Positions 24,561 through 32,960 of a DNA stretch of 36,610 bases are shown one piece after another (within the stretch, counting starts at the first letter, position 1; each line of letters starts with the position of its first letter). The notes under the pieces are model-generated. The model did no database searches. It was given only the letters and a program-made list of their open reading frames with translations, and was not told the origin of the DNA. Location of the stretch: contig NZ_LT629844.1 of NCBI RefSeq assembly GCF_900106785.1, positions 728,988 to 765,597 on the forward strand, written 5' to 3'. The translations under genes were made by a program, and so were the position numbers. The DNA is from Prevotellamassilia timonensis (lineage in GTDB: Bacteria > Bacteroidota > Bacteroidia > Bacteroidales > Bacteroidaceae).

Positions 24561-26030
24561 TTATTCGGGCTTGCGTCCAGTACCATTCTTGGGCGGGCGT
24601 TTTTGGGCAGCAGGTCTGTTGTCGGATTTGCCATGTGGCTTGCTGCTTTGTGCTTGCCGTTTGTCGTTGCGGCGATGGTTGTTACGTCCTTTGCCTTGGG
24701 CCTCTTCGCCTCCTCTTTTGCCATGGTTGTTGCGCTGTTCTCTGCTGCCACCGTTGCGTCCTCTGCCGTTGCCATTTCCGCCGCTTCTTCCGCCACGTCC
24801 GTGTTGGGGCTCGGTTTGTGGTGGGCGTACGCCCTCAGGCAGTTCGGCACGCGGTATCTTAATTTTGAGTGTGCGCTCGATGTTCGACAGTGCATACAAG
24901 TCCTTTTCGCCAATCAGCGTGATGGCACTGCCTTCGCGTCCGGCGCGTGCGGTGCGCCCAATGCGGTGTACGTAGTCCTCGGCATCGTGTGGTGCATCGT
25001 AGTTGATGACCATCGTAATGTCGTCAATGTCGATGCCTCGTGCCACAATGTCGGTGGCAACGAGCAAGTCCACTTTGTGTGCACGGAACAAATTCATGAC
25101 TTCATCGCGCTCGGCTTGTGCCAAATCGGAGTGCATGGCGCGCGCATTCAGCCCGTTGCGTTTCAGCACAATGGCCAGTTCTTTTACCTTCTGCTTTGAC
25201 GAACAGAACAAAATCACGCGTTGGGGGGGCTGCTCCTTAAATATCTTTTTCAGTATGATGGCCTTGTCGCTCTCGTGACAAATGTAGAGGCTTTGCTTGA
25301 TGTTTTCGGCAGGTTTTGATACAGCGATTTCAACCTCGACGGGGTTGTGCATCACGGTTCGTGCCAGTTCGGCAATTTTAGGTGGCATGGTGGCCGAGAA
25401 CAAAATTGTTTGACGATGCTCGGGCATTTGTTTTACAATAGACAGAATGTCCTCGGCAAATCCCATGTCGAGCATACGGTCGGCCTCGTCGAGCACCAGG
25501 TGTGTGGTGCGGCTCAAGTCGAGTGTGCCAAGTTGCAGGTGGGTAATGAGACGGCCCGGTGTGGCGAGCACAATGTCAGCTCCAGCTTGCAGCGAACGGC
25601 GCTCTTGTTCATAGCGTATGCCATCGTTGCCACCATATACGGCTACGGCATTAACTCCTGTGTAGTAGGCAAAGCCCTGAAGTGCTTGGTCTATTTGGCG
25701 TGCCAGCTCGCGCGTTGGGGCAATGACCAGGCAGTTTACGGCGTCGGCAGGGTGGGGGTCGCGCTCAAGCAAAGTGAGCAGCGGTAGCAGGTAGGCTGCC
25801 GTCTTGCCCGTACCCGTTTGGGCCACGCCAAGCACATCGTGGTGCTCAAGAATGGGGGGTATACATTGTGCTTGTACTGGCGTGCACTTTTCAAACCGCA
25901 TGTCGTAGAGTGCGTCGAGCACGTTGTCTGAAAGGTCAAGGTCTTCAAAGTACACCTCGGGTGCCTTTTCAGTATCTTTATTGTCGATGCTTTCGCTTGT
26001 TGTATTGTCTTGTTCCTTTAAGTTGTCCAT
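24561..26030 (-). CDS. DEAD-box RNA helicase (RhlE-like)
   Basis: A 489-residue ATP-dependent RNA helicase. The motifs run in order: Q-motif region FEDLDLSDNVLDAL with CTPVQAQCIPPIL, Walker A AQTGTGKTAA, Ia PTRELARQ, Ib TPGRLITHLQ, II VLDEADRML, III FSATMPP, V ATDIVARGIDID and VI HRIGRTARAGREG. After about residue 375 it has a basic Gly/Arg/Asn-rich tail (GRGGRSGGNGNGRGR) and Lys-rich repeats, typical of RhlE-type proteins for nonspecific RNA binding. The likely role is ribosome assembly or mRNA turnover, especially in the cold. The GH92-like gene follows 9 bp later, so they are probably co-transcribed. The acidic N terminus precedes the Q motif. Confidence 0.93.
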   Translation of the reverse strand: MDNLKEQDNTTSESIDNKDTEKAPEVYFEDLDLSDNVLDALYDMRFEKCTPVQAQCIPPILEHHDVLGVAQTGTGKTAAYLLPLLTLLERDPHPADAVNCLVIAPTRELARQIDQALQGFAYYTGVNAVAVYGGNDGIRYEQERRSLQAGADIVLATPGRLITHLQLGTLDLSRTTHLVLDEADRMLDMGFAEDILSIVKQMPEHRQTILFSATMPPKIAELARTVMHNPVEVEIAVSKPAENIKQSLYICHESDKAIILKKIFKEQPPQRVILFCSSKQKVKELAIVLKRNGLNARAMHSDLAQAERDEVMNLFRAHKVDLLVATDIVARGIDIDDITMVINYDAPHDAEDYVHRIGRTARAGREGSAITLIGEKDLYALSNIERTLKIKIPRAELPEGVRPPQTEPQHGRGGRSGGNGNGRGRNGGSREQRNNHGKRGGEEAQGKGRNNHRRNDKRQAQSSKPHGKSDNRPAAQKRPPKNGTGRKPE

Positions 26031-26106
26031 AGCGTTATATTAAATAGCTTGTAATGGCGTGATTAGCGGAATTTATGTTGATGTATCATAAAGCCTGAAG
26101 TGCCCG

Positions 26107-27324
26107 TTATTGTGGTGTGCGATAATATAGTATCAGTGCGATGACAGCAAATATTATATTGGGCAGCCATACGGCAATCCATGCTTCAAGTCCGGCATTG
26201 GTGGCAAACGATGCCGAAACTGTTTGGAAGAGAATGTAGGCAAAGCTCAGTGCCAGTCCGGCGCCAAGGCTGATGCCCATACCGCCTTTGCGTTTTTGAC
26301 TTGACATGCACACACCTATCAGCGTCAGTATAAATGCCGCAAAAGGCATGGCATACCGCTTGTAATATTCAACCTCGAACTTGCTGATGTTGGCCACACC
26401 GCGCATCTTTTGCCGGTTGATATATTCTTTCAAGTCGGGCAGGGTGAGTGTTTGCTCCTGGTCGCGCACGTAAAAGAAGTCCTTAGGCTCCATGATGATG
26501 GTCGTGTCAATTTTGTCGCCCCGCTCAAGCACCTCGCGCATGCCCTTGAGGGTGCGTGTTTCGTACATGCGCAGTGTCCACGAGTAACGATGGTCTGACA
26601 GGGTGTCGTACTGTATGGTCTGGGCTGTAAGGTGTGACACGAGTTTCTTTTCGACAAATTTGTCGAGCGAAAATCCATAACCGCTTTTGCTCACATTGTC
26701 GAAGTGAGTAATGTATGCCACAACTCCCGTGTCAACTTGCATCTGCACATTGTCGACCGAGGTGATGTCGGTTTTCTTCTTAATGTATCGATTTTGGAAA
26801 TTGACGCGCGCCACGTTGCTCTTGGGTATGACGTATGCGCCAAGCAAAAAGGATGTGGCGGCTATGAGTGCGGCTGTAACCATGTAGGGGCGCAGCAGGC
26901 GTTTGAAACTCATGCCTGTGCTCTTCATTGCAATGATTTCGCTTTTATCGGCCAACTTTGATGTGAAGAAAATGACGGCAATAAACACAAACAGCGGGCT
27001 GAACATATTGGCAAAATACGGCACAAAATTGCTGTAGTATTGCGCTATGCGTAAGGCCGAGGCATGACTTTGTGTGAGTTTGTCAATATTCTCGTTGATG
27101 TCGAACACCACAGCAATTACAATAATAATAGCTATCAAGAAAATGTATGTGGTGATGAACTTGCCAATAATGTAGCGGTCGATACGTCCGATGAGCGGTT
27201 TGCGTCCCTTGCCGGGGTTGGCCAGATGGCTGTCCACACACGCCTCATGCTGCCCGTCAGCGTGTTGGTCACGAACAGGCAGCATGAGGTATGATTTGAA
27301 TTTAGTAAGCAAGTTTTTCAGCAT
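26107..27324 (-). CDS. LptF/LptG family permease
   Basis: A 405-residue inner-membrane protein of the YjgP/YjgQ family, which with LptB moves lipopolysaccharide toward the outer membrane. Helices: about 55-80, 95-122 and 145-165, then a periplasmic jellyroll-like domain (about 165-325), then three C-terminal helices (YAMPFAAFILTLIGVCMSS and onward). The usual family N terminus (IDRYIIGKFITTYIF) begins only at about residue 47. The first 45 residues are extra, encoded by a stretch with a perfect 12-bp inverted repeat. No internal Met offers a shorter start; a GTG at about residue 30 could. It starts 6 bp after the tgt stop, in a lon-tgt-lptF-like run. Whether it is LptF or LptG is unclear. Confidence 0.88.
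   Translation of the reverse strand: MLKNLLTKFKSYLMLPVRDQHADGQHEACVDSHLANPGKGRKPLIGRIDRYIIGKFITTYIFLIAIIIVIAVVFDINENIDKLTQSHASALRIAQYYSNFVPYFANMFSPLFVFIAVIFFTSKLADKSEIIAMKSTGMSFKRLLRPYMVTAALIAATSFLLGAYVIPKSNVARVNFQNRYIKKKTDITSVDNVQMQVDTGVVAYITHFDNVSKSGYGFSLDKFVEKKLVSHLTAQTIQYDTLSDHRYSWTLRMYETRTLKGMREVLERGDKIDTTIIMEPKDFFYVRDQEQTLTLPDLKEYINRQKMRGVANISKFEVEYYKRYAMPFAAFILTLIGVCMSSQKRKGGMGISLGAGLALSFAYILFQTVSASFATNAGLEAWIAVWLPNIIFAVIALILYYRTPQ
27243..27289. repeat. Perfect 12-bp inverted repeat within the lptF-like 5' end
   Basis: CCTCATGCTGCC (27243-27254) and GGCAGCATGAGG (27278-27289) flank a 23-base loop. It lies inside the unusual N-terminal extension, 35-82 nt after the start codon. Confidence 0.8.
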
Positions 27325-27330
27325 GGCGTT

Positions 27331-28455
27331 TTACAGTTTACGTCCAAGCTTTTCAACCATGTCGCGTTTCCATGGTCCGAAGTTGTTTGCCATAATTTGT
27401 TTGCGTGCTTCGCGCACCAGCCACAGGTAGAATGCCAGATTGTGGATAGAGGCAATTTGCATGGCCAGCAATTCCTTGGCTTTGAACAAGTGGTGCAGGT
27501 AGGCTTTGGTGTATTGCACATCGGCAAAACAATGCGCCATGGGGTCGATAGGTTCAAAGCAATCAGCCCATTTGGCATTGCGCATGTTAATAATGCCCTC
27601 AGCGGTGAACAGGCAAGCGTTGCGCCCATTGCGCGTTGGCATGACGCAGTCAAACATATCCACACCGCGCTCAATGGCTTCGAGTATGTTGATGGGGGTG
27701 CCCACGCCCATGAGATAGCGCGGCCGGTCGGTGGGCAGAATGTCGTTCACCACCTCAATCATTTCATACATCATTTCGGCAGGTTCGCCTACAGCCAGTC
27801 CGCCGATGGCATATCCCTCGGCCCCGAAGTCGCTCATGAAACGGGCGCTCTCCTGACGCAAATCTTTATACACGCAACCTTGTACAATGGGGAACAAGGC
27901 CTGCTTGTAGCCGTATTTTGGTTCTGTTTCGTTAAAGCGTTTCCAACAGCGCTTCATCCACCCATGTGTAAGGTCAAGGCTCTTGCGCGCATAGCTGTAA
28001 TCGGCTGTGCCCGGCGGACATTCGTCGAAAGCCATCATGATGTCGGCACCAATGGTACGTTCAATGTCCATCACCCTTTCGGGAGAGAAGAAGTGCTTGC
28101 TGCCATCAATGTGTGAGCGGAACTCGCAACCCTCCTCGCTCAACTTGCGAATGCCAGAAAGCGAGAATACTTGAAAGCCGCCGCTGTCGGTCAGCATGGG
28201 GCGGTCAAAGCCGTTGAATTTGTGCAGACCGCCTGCCCGCTCGAGTATGTCAAGCCCCGGACGCAGGTATAGGTGGTAGGTGTTGCCCAATATGATTTCG
28301 GCATTGATGTCGTCTTTCAGCTCGCGCAGATGCACTCCTTTCACACTGCCCACGGTGCCCACAGGCATGAATATGGGAGTGTGAATTTGGCCATGGTCGG
28401 TTGTGATAAGGCCGGCACGTGCGGCGCCATCGGTATGTAGCAGTTGGTAGTCCAT
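27331..28455 (-). CDS. tgt: tRNA-guanine (queuine) transglycosylase
   Basis: A 374-residue enzyme that exchanges G34 of tRNAs for Asp, Asn, His and Tyr with the queuosine precursor. Key blocks are TDSGGFQVFSL (catalytic proton-acceptor Asp), GGLAVGEP, and VDMFDCVMPTRNGRNA (nucleophile Asp in the GVDMFD segment). The canonical C-terminal zinc motif CxCxxC...H is not intact: the aligned segment reads MAHCFADVQYTKAYL with a single Cys, followed by the normal SIHNLAFYL His. Other Bacteroidetes enzymes I recall also lack it, so this is probably a lineage trait. It lies 8 bp after lon and 6 bp before the lptF-like gene. Confidence 0.95.
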   Translation of the reverse strand: MDYQLLHTDGAARAGLITTDHGQIHTPIFMPVGTVGSVKGVHLRELKDDINAEIILGNTYHLYLRPGLDILERAGGLHKFNGFDRPMLTDSGGFQVFSLSGIRKLSEEGCEFRSHIDGSKHFFSPERVMDIERTIGADIMMAFDECPPGTADYSYARKSLDLTHGWMKRCWKRFNETEPKYGYKQALFPIVQGCVYKDLRQESARFMSDFGAEGYAIGGLAVGEPAEMMYEMIEVVNDILPTDRPRYLMGVGTPINILEAIERGVDMFDCVMPTRNGRNACLFTAEGIINMRNAKWADCFEPIDPMAHCFADVQYTKAYLHHLFKAKELLAMQIASIHNLAFYLWLVREARKQIMANNFGPWKRDMVEKLGRKL

Positions 28456-28463
28456 GTTGTGTG

Positions 28464-30995
28464 TTACTTCTCTTTCAACAATCTCACAGCCACTTTGTTG
28501 TCTGTGGCCTGTTTGTGTGCATCGCTATTGTCAGCACTGTCATCTTCAACCGTCAGGTCGATGGCGTGTTCAACTTTCTCGTCAAGCAGTGCAAAGCGCA
28601 GCACGTCTTGTACATTTTCAACAAAGTGGAACGACAAGCCTTCGATGTATCGGGCGTTAATGTCCTCTATGTCTTTGCGGTTATCTTCTGAAATCATGAT
28701 ATCGGTAATGCCAGCTCGTTTGGCAGCCAATATTTTCTCCTTAATGCCACCGACAGGCAGCACGCGTCCGCGCAGTGTAATCTCGCCAGTCATGGCAATG
28801 TGGTCGCGCACACGTCGTTGCGTAAGGGCAGAGGCTATTGAGGTGGCAATGGTGATGCCTGCCGATGGGCCATCTTTGGGTGTAGCCCCTTCGGGCACGT
28901 GAATATGAATGCCCCAATGGTCGAACACACGATAGTCTATGTTTAACGTGTCGGCATGCGATTTGATATATTCCAAAGCCAGTACGGCACTCTCTTTCAT
29001 CACGTCGCCCAAGTTACCTGTAAGCGTCAGTTTCGGTCCCTTGCTGCGGCTCACACTCGTCTCGATAAACAGAATTTCGCCGCCTACAGCAGTCCACGCC
29101 AGTCCGGTAACCACGCCAGCATATTTGTTGCCCTGGTATTTGTCTCGGTTGAACAGCGGTTTGCCAAGCAGCGCCTCTATGTCGGCAGGCTTGATGCTGC
29201 GGTCGGCAAAAGGCATCTTGCCGTCTTCGCTCTTTGAGGTGAGGAATGCCACTTTGCGGAATATCTTGTCCACCTGTTTTTCGAGTTGTCGCACACCGCT
29301 CTCGCGTGTGTATTTCTCAATGATGTACTCAATGGCTGCCGGCGTGAATTTGAGTTTCGCACCGTCTCCAAAGTCGAATACCTTTTGCTCTTTGGGTATG
29401 AGGTGGCGACGTGCAATTTCTTTCTTCTCCTCGGTCAGATAGCCTTCCACTTCAATCACCTCCATGCGGTCAAGCAGTGGTTGCGGTATGGTTTGCAAGG
29501 TGTTGGCCGTGGCAATGAAGAAAATCTTTGACAGGTCGTAGTCCACGTCCAAATAGTTGTCGTGGAAAGCATTGTTCTGTTCGGGGTCGAGCACTTCGAG
29601 CAATGCGCTGTGCGGGTCGCCGTTATAGTTGTTTTCAGACACTTTGTCTATCTCGTCGAGCACAAAAAGCGGGTTGCTTGATTCCGCCTTCATGATACCC
29701 TTGACAATGCGTCCGGGCATGGCACCGATGTAGGTACGGCGGTGACCGCGAATTTCAGCCTCGTCGTGCACACCGCCAAGCGATATGCGCACATATTTGC
29801 GTCCGAGAGCCTCGGCTATGCTGCGTCCGAGTGAGGTTTTGCCAACTCCCGGAGGGCCTACAAGGCACAATATGGGGGCTTTCTCGGCCTTTCGGTAGCG
29901 AAGCGTGGCCAGGTGTTCCAGTATGCGCTCTTTAACCTTCTCCATGCCATAGTGGTCGCGTTCGAGCACATGTTCGGCATTTTTGATGCTCAGATTGTCC
30001 TCAGTGTTGATGCCCCATGGCAGCGCCACAAGCGTTTGCAGGTAGTTGAGTTGCACATTGTAGTCGGGCGACTGCTGGTTGAGGCGCTTGAGCTTTTCAA
30101 CCTCGCGTTTGAACAGTTCCTTTACTTTGTCGGGGAAAGTCAGTTTCTCGGCCTTGCGTTCAATCTCGGCCACATCACCATTGCCGTCCTCGCCAAGTTC
30201 AGTTTGTATGTTCTTGATTTGTTGGTGAAGGAAGTATTCGCGTTGCTGCTGGTCAAGCTCCTCACGTGTCTGGTTTTGAATATCATGCTTTATTTGTGCA
30301 AACTGGCATTCGCGGTTAAGCATTTGCAGTAGTTTGAAAGCACGCTCGCGCATGTCGTGCAGTTGAAACAGAGTGTAACGGTCCTCCTGCGACAGTTGCA
30401 TGTTCGAACAAATAAAGTTTACCAAAAATGCAGGGTGGCTGATGTTGCGCACGGCAAAGGCCGCCTCTTCAGAGCGCATGCCCTCGTTCAGCTTCAAAAA
30501 ACGGATAACGGCATCGCGGCAAGCATCGGCCAACACGGCAAACTCCTTGTCGTCCTTGTTGTAGGTAACTTCGGGTATAGACGAAACCTCCACACGCATG
30601 GTGGGCTTGCGTCGCTTGATATGCTCAAGCTTTATGGCTCCGTAAGTCTGCAGTATGGCCATGCTGTTGCCGTTGGGCAGATCGATCATGCGCATGACGC
30701 GGGCCACAACCCCTTCGTCAAAGAGGTCTTTGCGGTCGGGATCTTCCACATCGCCATTCTTTTGTGCCAACACGGCTATGATGGCGCCTTTTTTCAGTGA
30801 TTGGCTCACCACTTTCAAACTCATCGGACGACCGATGGTGACAGAACCCACCACGCCGGGGAACAACATCATGTTACGCAGGGCAAGTGCAGGCAGGGTG
30901 TCTTCGTGTTGGGTTTGAAGCAGAGCATTCATGTCGCCGTCAAAGTCGGCAACAAGTGAAAAGGCTGTTTGTGGATTATCGTCTCGTATGTTCAT
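28464..30995 (-). CDS. lon: Lon ATP-dependent protease
   Basis: An 843-residue AAA+ serine protease that degrades damaged and regulatory proteins in the cytoplasm. The start at 30995 (MNIRDDNPQTAFSLV) is chosen because the longer frame (31028) would begin inside the -7 box. The order is: LON N-terminal substrate domain (about residues 40-250, TLPALALRNMMLFPG), helical region, AAA+ domain with Walker A GPPGVGKTS and Walker B FVLDEIDK, then a protease domain with the catalytic Ser in PKDGPSAG and the catalytic Lys in ILAAKRAG. The tail is a short Asp-rich extension. It has a two-box promoter. The unit continues into tgt (8 bp apart) and the lptF-like gene. Confidence 0.97.
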   Translation of the reverse strand: MNIRDDNPQTAFSLVADFDGDMNALLQTQHEDTLPALALRNMMLFPGVVGSVTIGRPMSLKVVSQSLKKGAIIAVLAQKNGDVEDPDRKDLFDEGVVARVMRMIDLPNGNSMAILQTYGAIKLEHIKRRKPTMRVEVSSIPEVTYNKDDKEFAVLADACRDAVIRFLKLNEGMRSEEAAFAVRNISHPAFLVNFICSNMQLSQEDRYTLFQLHDMRERAFKLLQMLNRECQFAQIKHDIQNQTREELDQQQREYFLHQQIKNIQTELGEDGNGDVAEIERKAEKLTFPDKVKELFKREVEKLKRLNQQSPDYNVQLNYLQTLVALPWGINTEDNLSIKNAEHVLERDHYGMEKVKERILEHLATLRYRKAEKAPILCLVGPPGVGKTSLGRSIAEALGRKYVRISLGGVHDEAEIRGHRRTYIGAMPGRIVKGIMKAESSNPLFVLDEIDKVSENNYNGDPHSALLEVLDPEQNNAFHDNYLDVDYDLSKIFFIATANTLQTIPQPLLDRMEVIEVEGYLTEEKKEIARRHLIPKEQKVFDFGDGAKLKFTPAAIEYIIEKYTRESGVRQLEKQVDKIFRKVAFLTSKSEDGKMPFADRSIKPADIEALLGKPLFNRDKYQGNKYAGVVTGLAWTAVGGEILFIETSVSRSKGPKLTLTGNLGDVMKESAVLALEYIKSHADTLNIDYRVFDHWGIHIHVPEGATPKDGPSAGITIATSIASALTQRRVRDHIAMTGEITLRGRVLPVGGIKEKILAAKRAGITDIMISEDNRKDIEDINARYIEGLSFHFVENVQDVLRFALLDEKVEHAIDLTVEDDSADNSDAHKQATDNKVAVRLLKEK

Positions 30996-31025
30996 GTTTA
31001 GTATATATTCAGAATATGGAACGTG

Positions 31026-31056
31026 CAAAATTACTAAAAATCAGTGTATTCGCAAA
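31026..31056 (-). promoter_or_regulatory. lon promoter (TTTG-N19-TAATTTTG)
   Basis: On the minus strand a TTTG -33 box (31053-31056) and a TAATTTTG -7 box (31026-31033) are 19 bp apart, matching the Bacteroidetes consensus at both positions. Confidence 0.75.
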
Positions 31057-31071
31057 ATGTGCGTGCCCTAC

Positions 31072-31104
31072 TTTGCGCTAATTAAGGCAAATGTCGTACT
31101 TTTG
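31072..31104 (+). promoter_or_regulatory. trmN6-like promoter (TTTG-N21-TACTTTTG)
   Basis: A TTTG -33 box (31072-31075) and a TACTTTTG -7 box (31097-31104) are 21 bp apart. It is divergent from the lon promoter, with about 15 bp between the two -33 boxes. Confidence 0.75.
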
Positions 31105-31175
31105 TGGCGCAATAATCAGAAGCGTGCCGGAGCATGCAACTTGAAGTATCACACGCAATATATATAGGCAAAGCA

Positions 31176-31889
31176 ATGAGTTTCAGTTTCAAACAGTTTC
31201 ATATAGACGACGCGCACTGCGCCATGAAGGTGGGCACGGACGGCGTATTGCTCGGCGCATGGGCCAATGTGTGTGAGGCTGATCGCATACTTGATGTTGG
31301 GTGCGGTAGTGGCTTGATAGCCTTAATGGCAGCTCAGCGCAACAGGGCTGCACGGGTTGTTGGCGTAGAACTCGACGCGGCAGCGGCCGCTGATGCCTTG
31401 GCCAATGTGCAGCATTCTCCTTTTGTGGCAAATGTCGAAATCGTCTGTGCCGACGTTCTGCAATATGCAGCAGATTGTGGTTTGGCATTCGACAGCATAT
31501 TGAGCAACCCGCCTTATCATGAAGAATCGTTGCTGCCGCCCGCGTCGCAGCGGGCCAAAGCGCGCCACACACAGGGTGGGGGACTGACTTTTGCTGCCTT
31601 GTTGCGAGTTGTTGAGCATTTGTTGACCCCCGCTAACCCAAAGGCCACTTTTTCGGCCATACTGCCCATGTCGGCGGTTGCGGGGTTTGTAGCAATGGCT
31701 GCTGTACACGGGTTGCAATTAACGCGTCGAACTGATGTGGTCACCCGCAAGGGCAGACCTTGTAAACGGGTGTTGCTTGAGTTCTGTCGCACTCCCCAAT
31801 CACTTGTGCATACAACGCTCTGCCTTGTGGGTGATGATGGAGCAAGGGCCGAAGCGTATGCCGATTTGTGCAAGGACTTTTATCTGTGA
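31176..31889 (+). CDS. tRNA1(Val) (adenine37-N6)-methyltransferase-like protein
   Basis: A 237-residue SAM-dependent N6-adenine methyltransferase of the TrmN6/YfiC group. The start at 31176 gives MSFSFKQFHIDDAHCAMKVG, the usual family N terminus; an upstream frame from 31134 adds a leader-derived peptide. The SAM-binding motif I is ILDVGCGSGLIALMAA, and the catalytic motif is LSNPPYHEESLLPP (NPPY). It probably methylates A37 of a tRNA. It has its own consensus promoter, divergent from lon. The hairpin-forming octamer array follows 31 bp downstream of the stop. Confidence 0.88.
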   Translation: MSFSFKQFHIDDAHCAMKVGTDGVLLGAWANVCEADRILDVGCGSGLIALMAAQRNRAARVVGVELDAAAAADALANVQHSPFVANVEIVCADVLQYAADCGLAFDSILSNPPYHEESLLPPASQRAKARHTQGGGLTFAALLRVVEHLLTPANPKATFSAILPMSAVAGFVAMAAVHGLQLTRRTDVVTRKGRPCKRVLLEFCRTPQSLVHTTLCLVGDDGARAEAYADLCKDFYL

Positions 31890-31919
31890 TATATTATCTC
31901 CCGAGACAAACTACCATAA

Positions 31920-32100
31920 CCCGTTGGCGGAAATTCAGGTTAACGAGTTAACAAGTTGGCAAGTTTACAGGTTAACAAGTAAGTATGCTATACGCTACAT
32001 TGTTATGTTAAGGTAATAATGATAAGAAGCTTAAAAAGCATGGCAAACTTACCTGTTAGCCCGTTAACTTGTCAACTTGTTTGCTAATTCCGCCAACGCG
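31920..32100. repeat. Octamer repeat array in inverted arrangement
   Basis: The left side (31937-31979) is a run of 8-bp units (AGGTTAAC, GAGTTAAC, AAGTTGGC, AAGTTTAC, AGGTTAAC). The right side (32043-32090) holds the reverse complement type (CCCGTTAA, CTTGTCAA). Flanking GTTGGCGGAA (left) and TTCCGCCAAC (right) close the structure. The whole forms a large imperfect hairpin between the trmN6-like gene and flavodoxin. Confidence 0.75.
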
Positions 32101-32263
32101 TAACTATACTATATATTTATATTTATAAGAAGAACACTATTTACTTTTTGTTATACGATAAAGCGTTTCACCTTGTTTGGGTATTGCAGGGTGGGCGCTT
32201 TATCTGTTATTTTGCAGTCGTAAACAATGCACATTACAAACCATCAAACAACACATCTATCGT

Positions 32264-32752
32264 ATGACTGGAATTTTTTACGGCAGCACAACAGGCTGCA
32301 CCGAAAATGTGGCTAATGCCATTGCACAACAACTTGGAGTTGAGGCTAAGGATATATATAATGTGGGCACAACAGATGCCAACAAAGCTTTGGACTATGA
32401 CACATTGCTCTTGGGGTCTTCAACCTGGGGCTGCGGCGATTTGCAGGACGACTGGTACGACTTTCTCGATACGCTCTCATCGCTCGACCTCACGGGCAAG
32501 CGCGTCGGCATATTTGGCTGTGGCGACAGCGATTCTTATTCCGACACCTTCTGCGGCGCCATTGCTCAAATTTACGACGGGCTGCAAAACACCGGTTGCA
32601 CCTTTATAGGCGCTTTCGAACCTACCGATTATAATGTAACCGATTCAGATGTCTGTCGTGACGGCAAATTTGTAGGACTGGCCATTGACGAGGGTGATGA
32701 CGAGGGCAAAAATCAAGCGCGCATCGAAGCCTGGTGCAGCTTGGTAAAGTAA
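32264..32752 (+). CDS. fldA: Flavodoxin (long-chain, FldA type)
   Basis: A 162-residue FMN-binding electron-transfer protein. The start at 32264 gives MTGIFYGSTTGCTENVA. The phosphate-binding loop is GSTTGCTE; the isoalloxazine-contacting segments are STWGCGDLQDDWYD (W loop) and GCGDSDSYSDTFCGA (Y loop). The inserted strand typical of long-chain flavodoxins is present (NTGCTFIGAFEPTDYNVTDSD). It would pass electrons, for example from pyruvate:ferredoxin oxidoreductase, under iron limitation. A TATTTTGC element about 50 bp upstream may be its -7 box. DUF2023 follows, with an octamer array between. No obvious Fur site is visible. Confidence 0.94.
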   Translation: MTGIFYGSTTGCTENVANAIAQQLGVEAKDIYNVGTTDANKALDYDTLLLGSSTWGCGDLQDDWYDFLDTLSSLDLTGKRVGIFGCGDSDSYSDTFCGAIAQIYDGLQNTGCTFIGAFEPTDYNVTDSDVCRDGKFVGLAIDEGDDEGKNQARIEAWCSLVK

Positions 32753-32784
32753 GGTCAAGTAGCTATCCCCCCGATAGTAAAATT

Positions 32785-32920
32785 AGTTAGCAAGTTGACG
32801 GGGTGGGGCAGCAAGTAGTATATTGAGCTAAAACACGTATGTCTTGTTCTCTGCAATTTGAGGTGAATAAAGCATATTTGCTTGTTACCCCGTTAACTTG
32901 TCAACTTGTCACCCCGTCAA
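32785..32920. repeat. Second octamer array in inverted arrangement
   Basis: The right part (32881-32920) is an exact 8-bp ladder: CTTGTTAC, CCCGTTAA, CTTGTCAA, CTTGTCAC, CCCGTCAA. The left part (32785-32817) carries the complementary type (GCAAGTTGACGGGGTGG), giving a hairpin between flavodoxin and DUF2023. It shares units with the array at 31920-32100. Confidence 0.75.
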
Positions 32921-32960
32921 CTGATTGTATAAAATATAATTTTGAATACCCACTTATATT

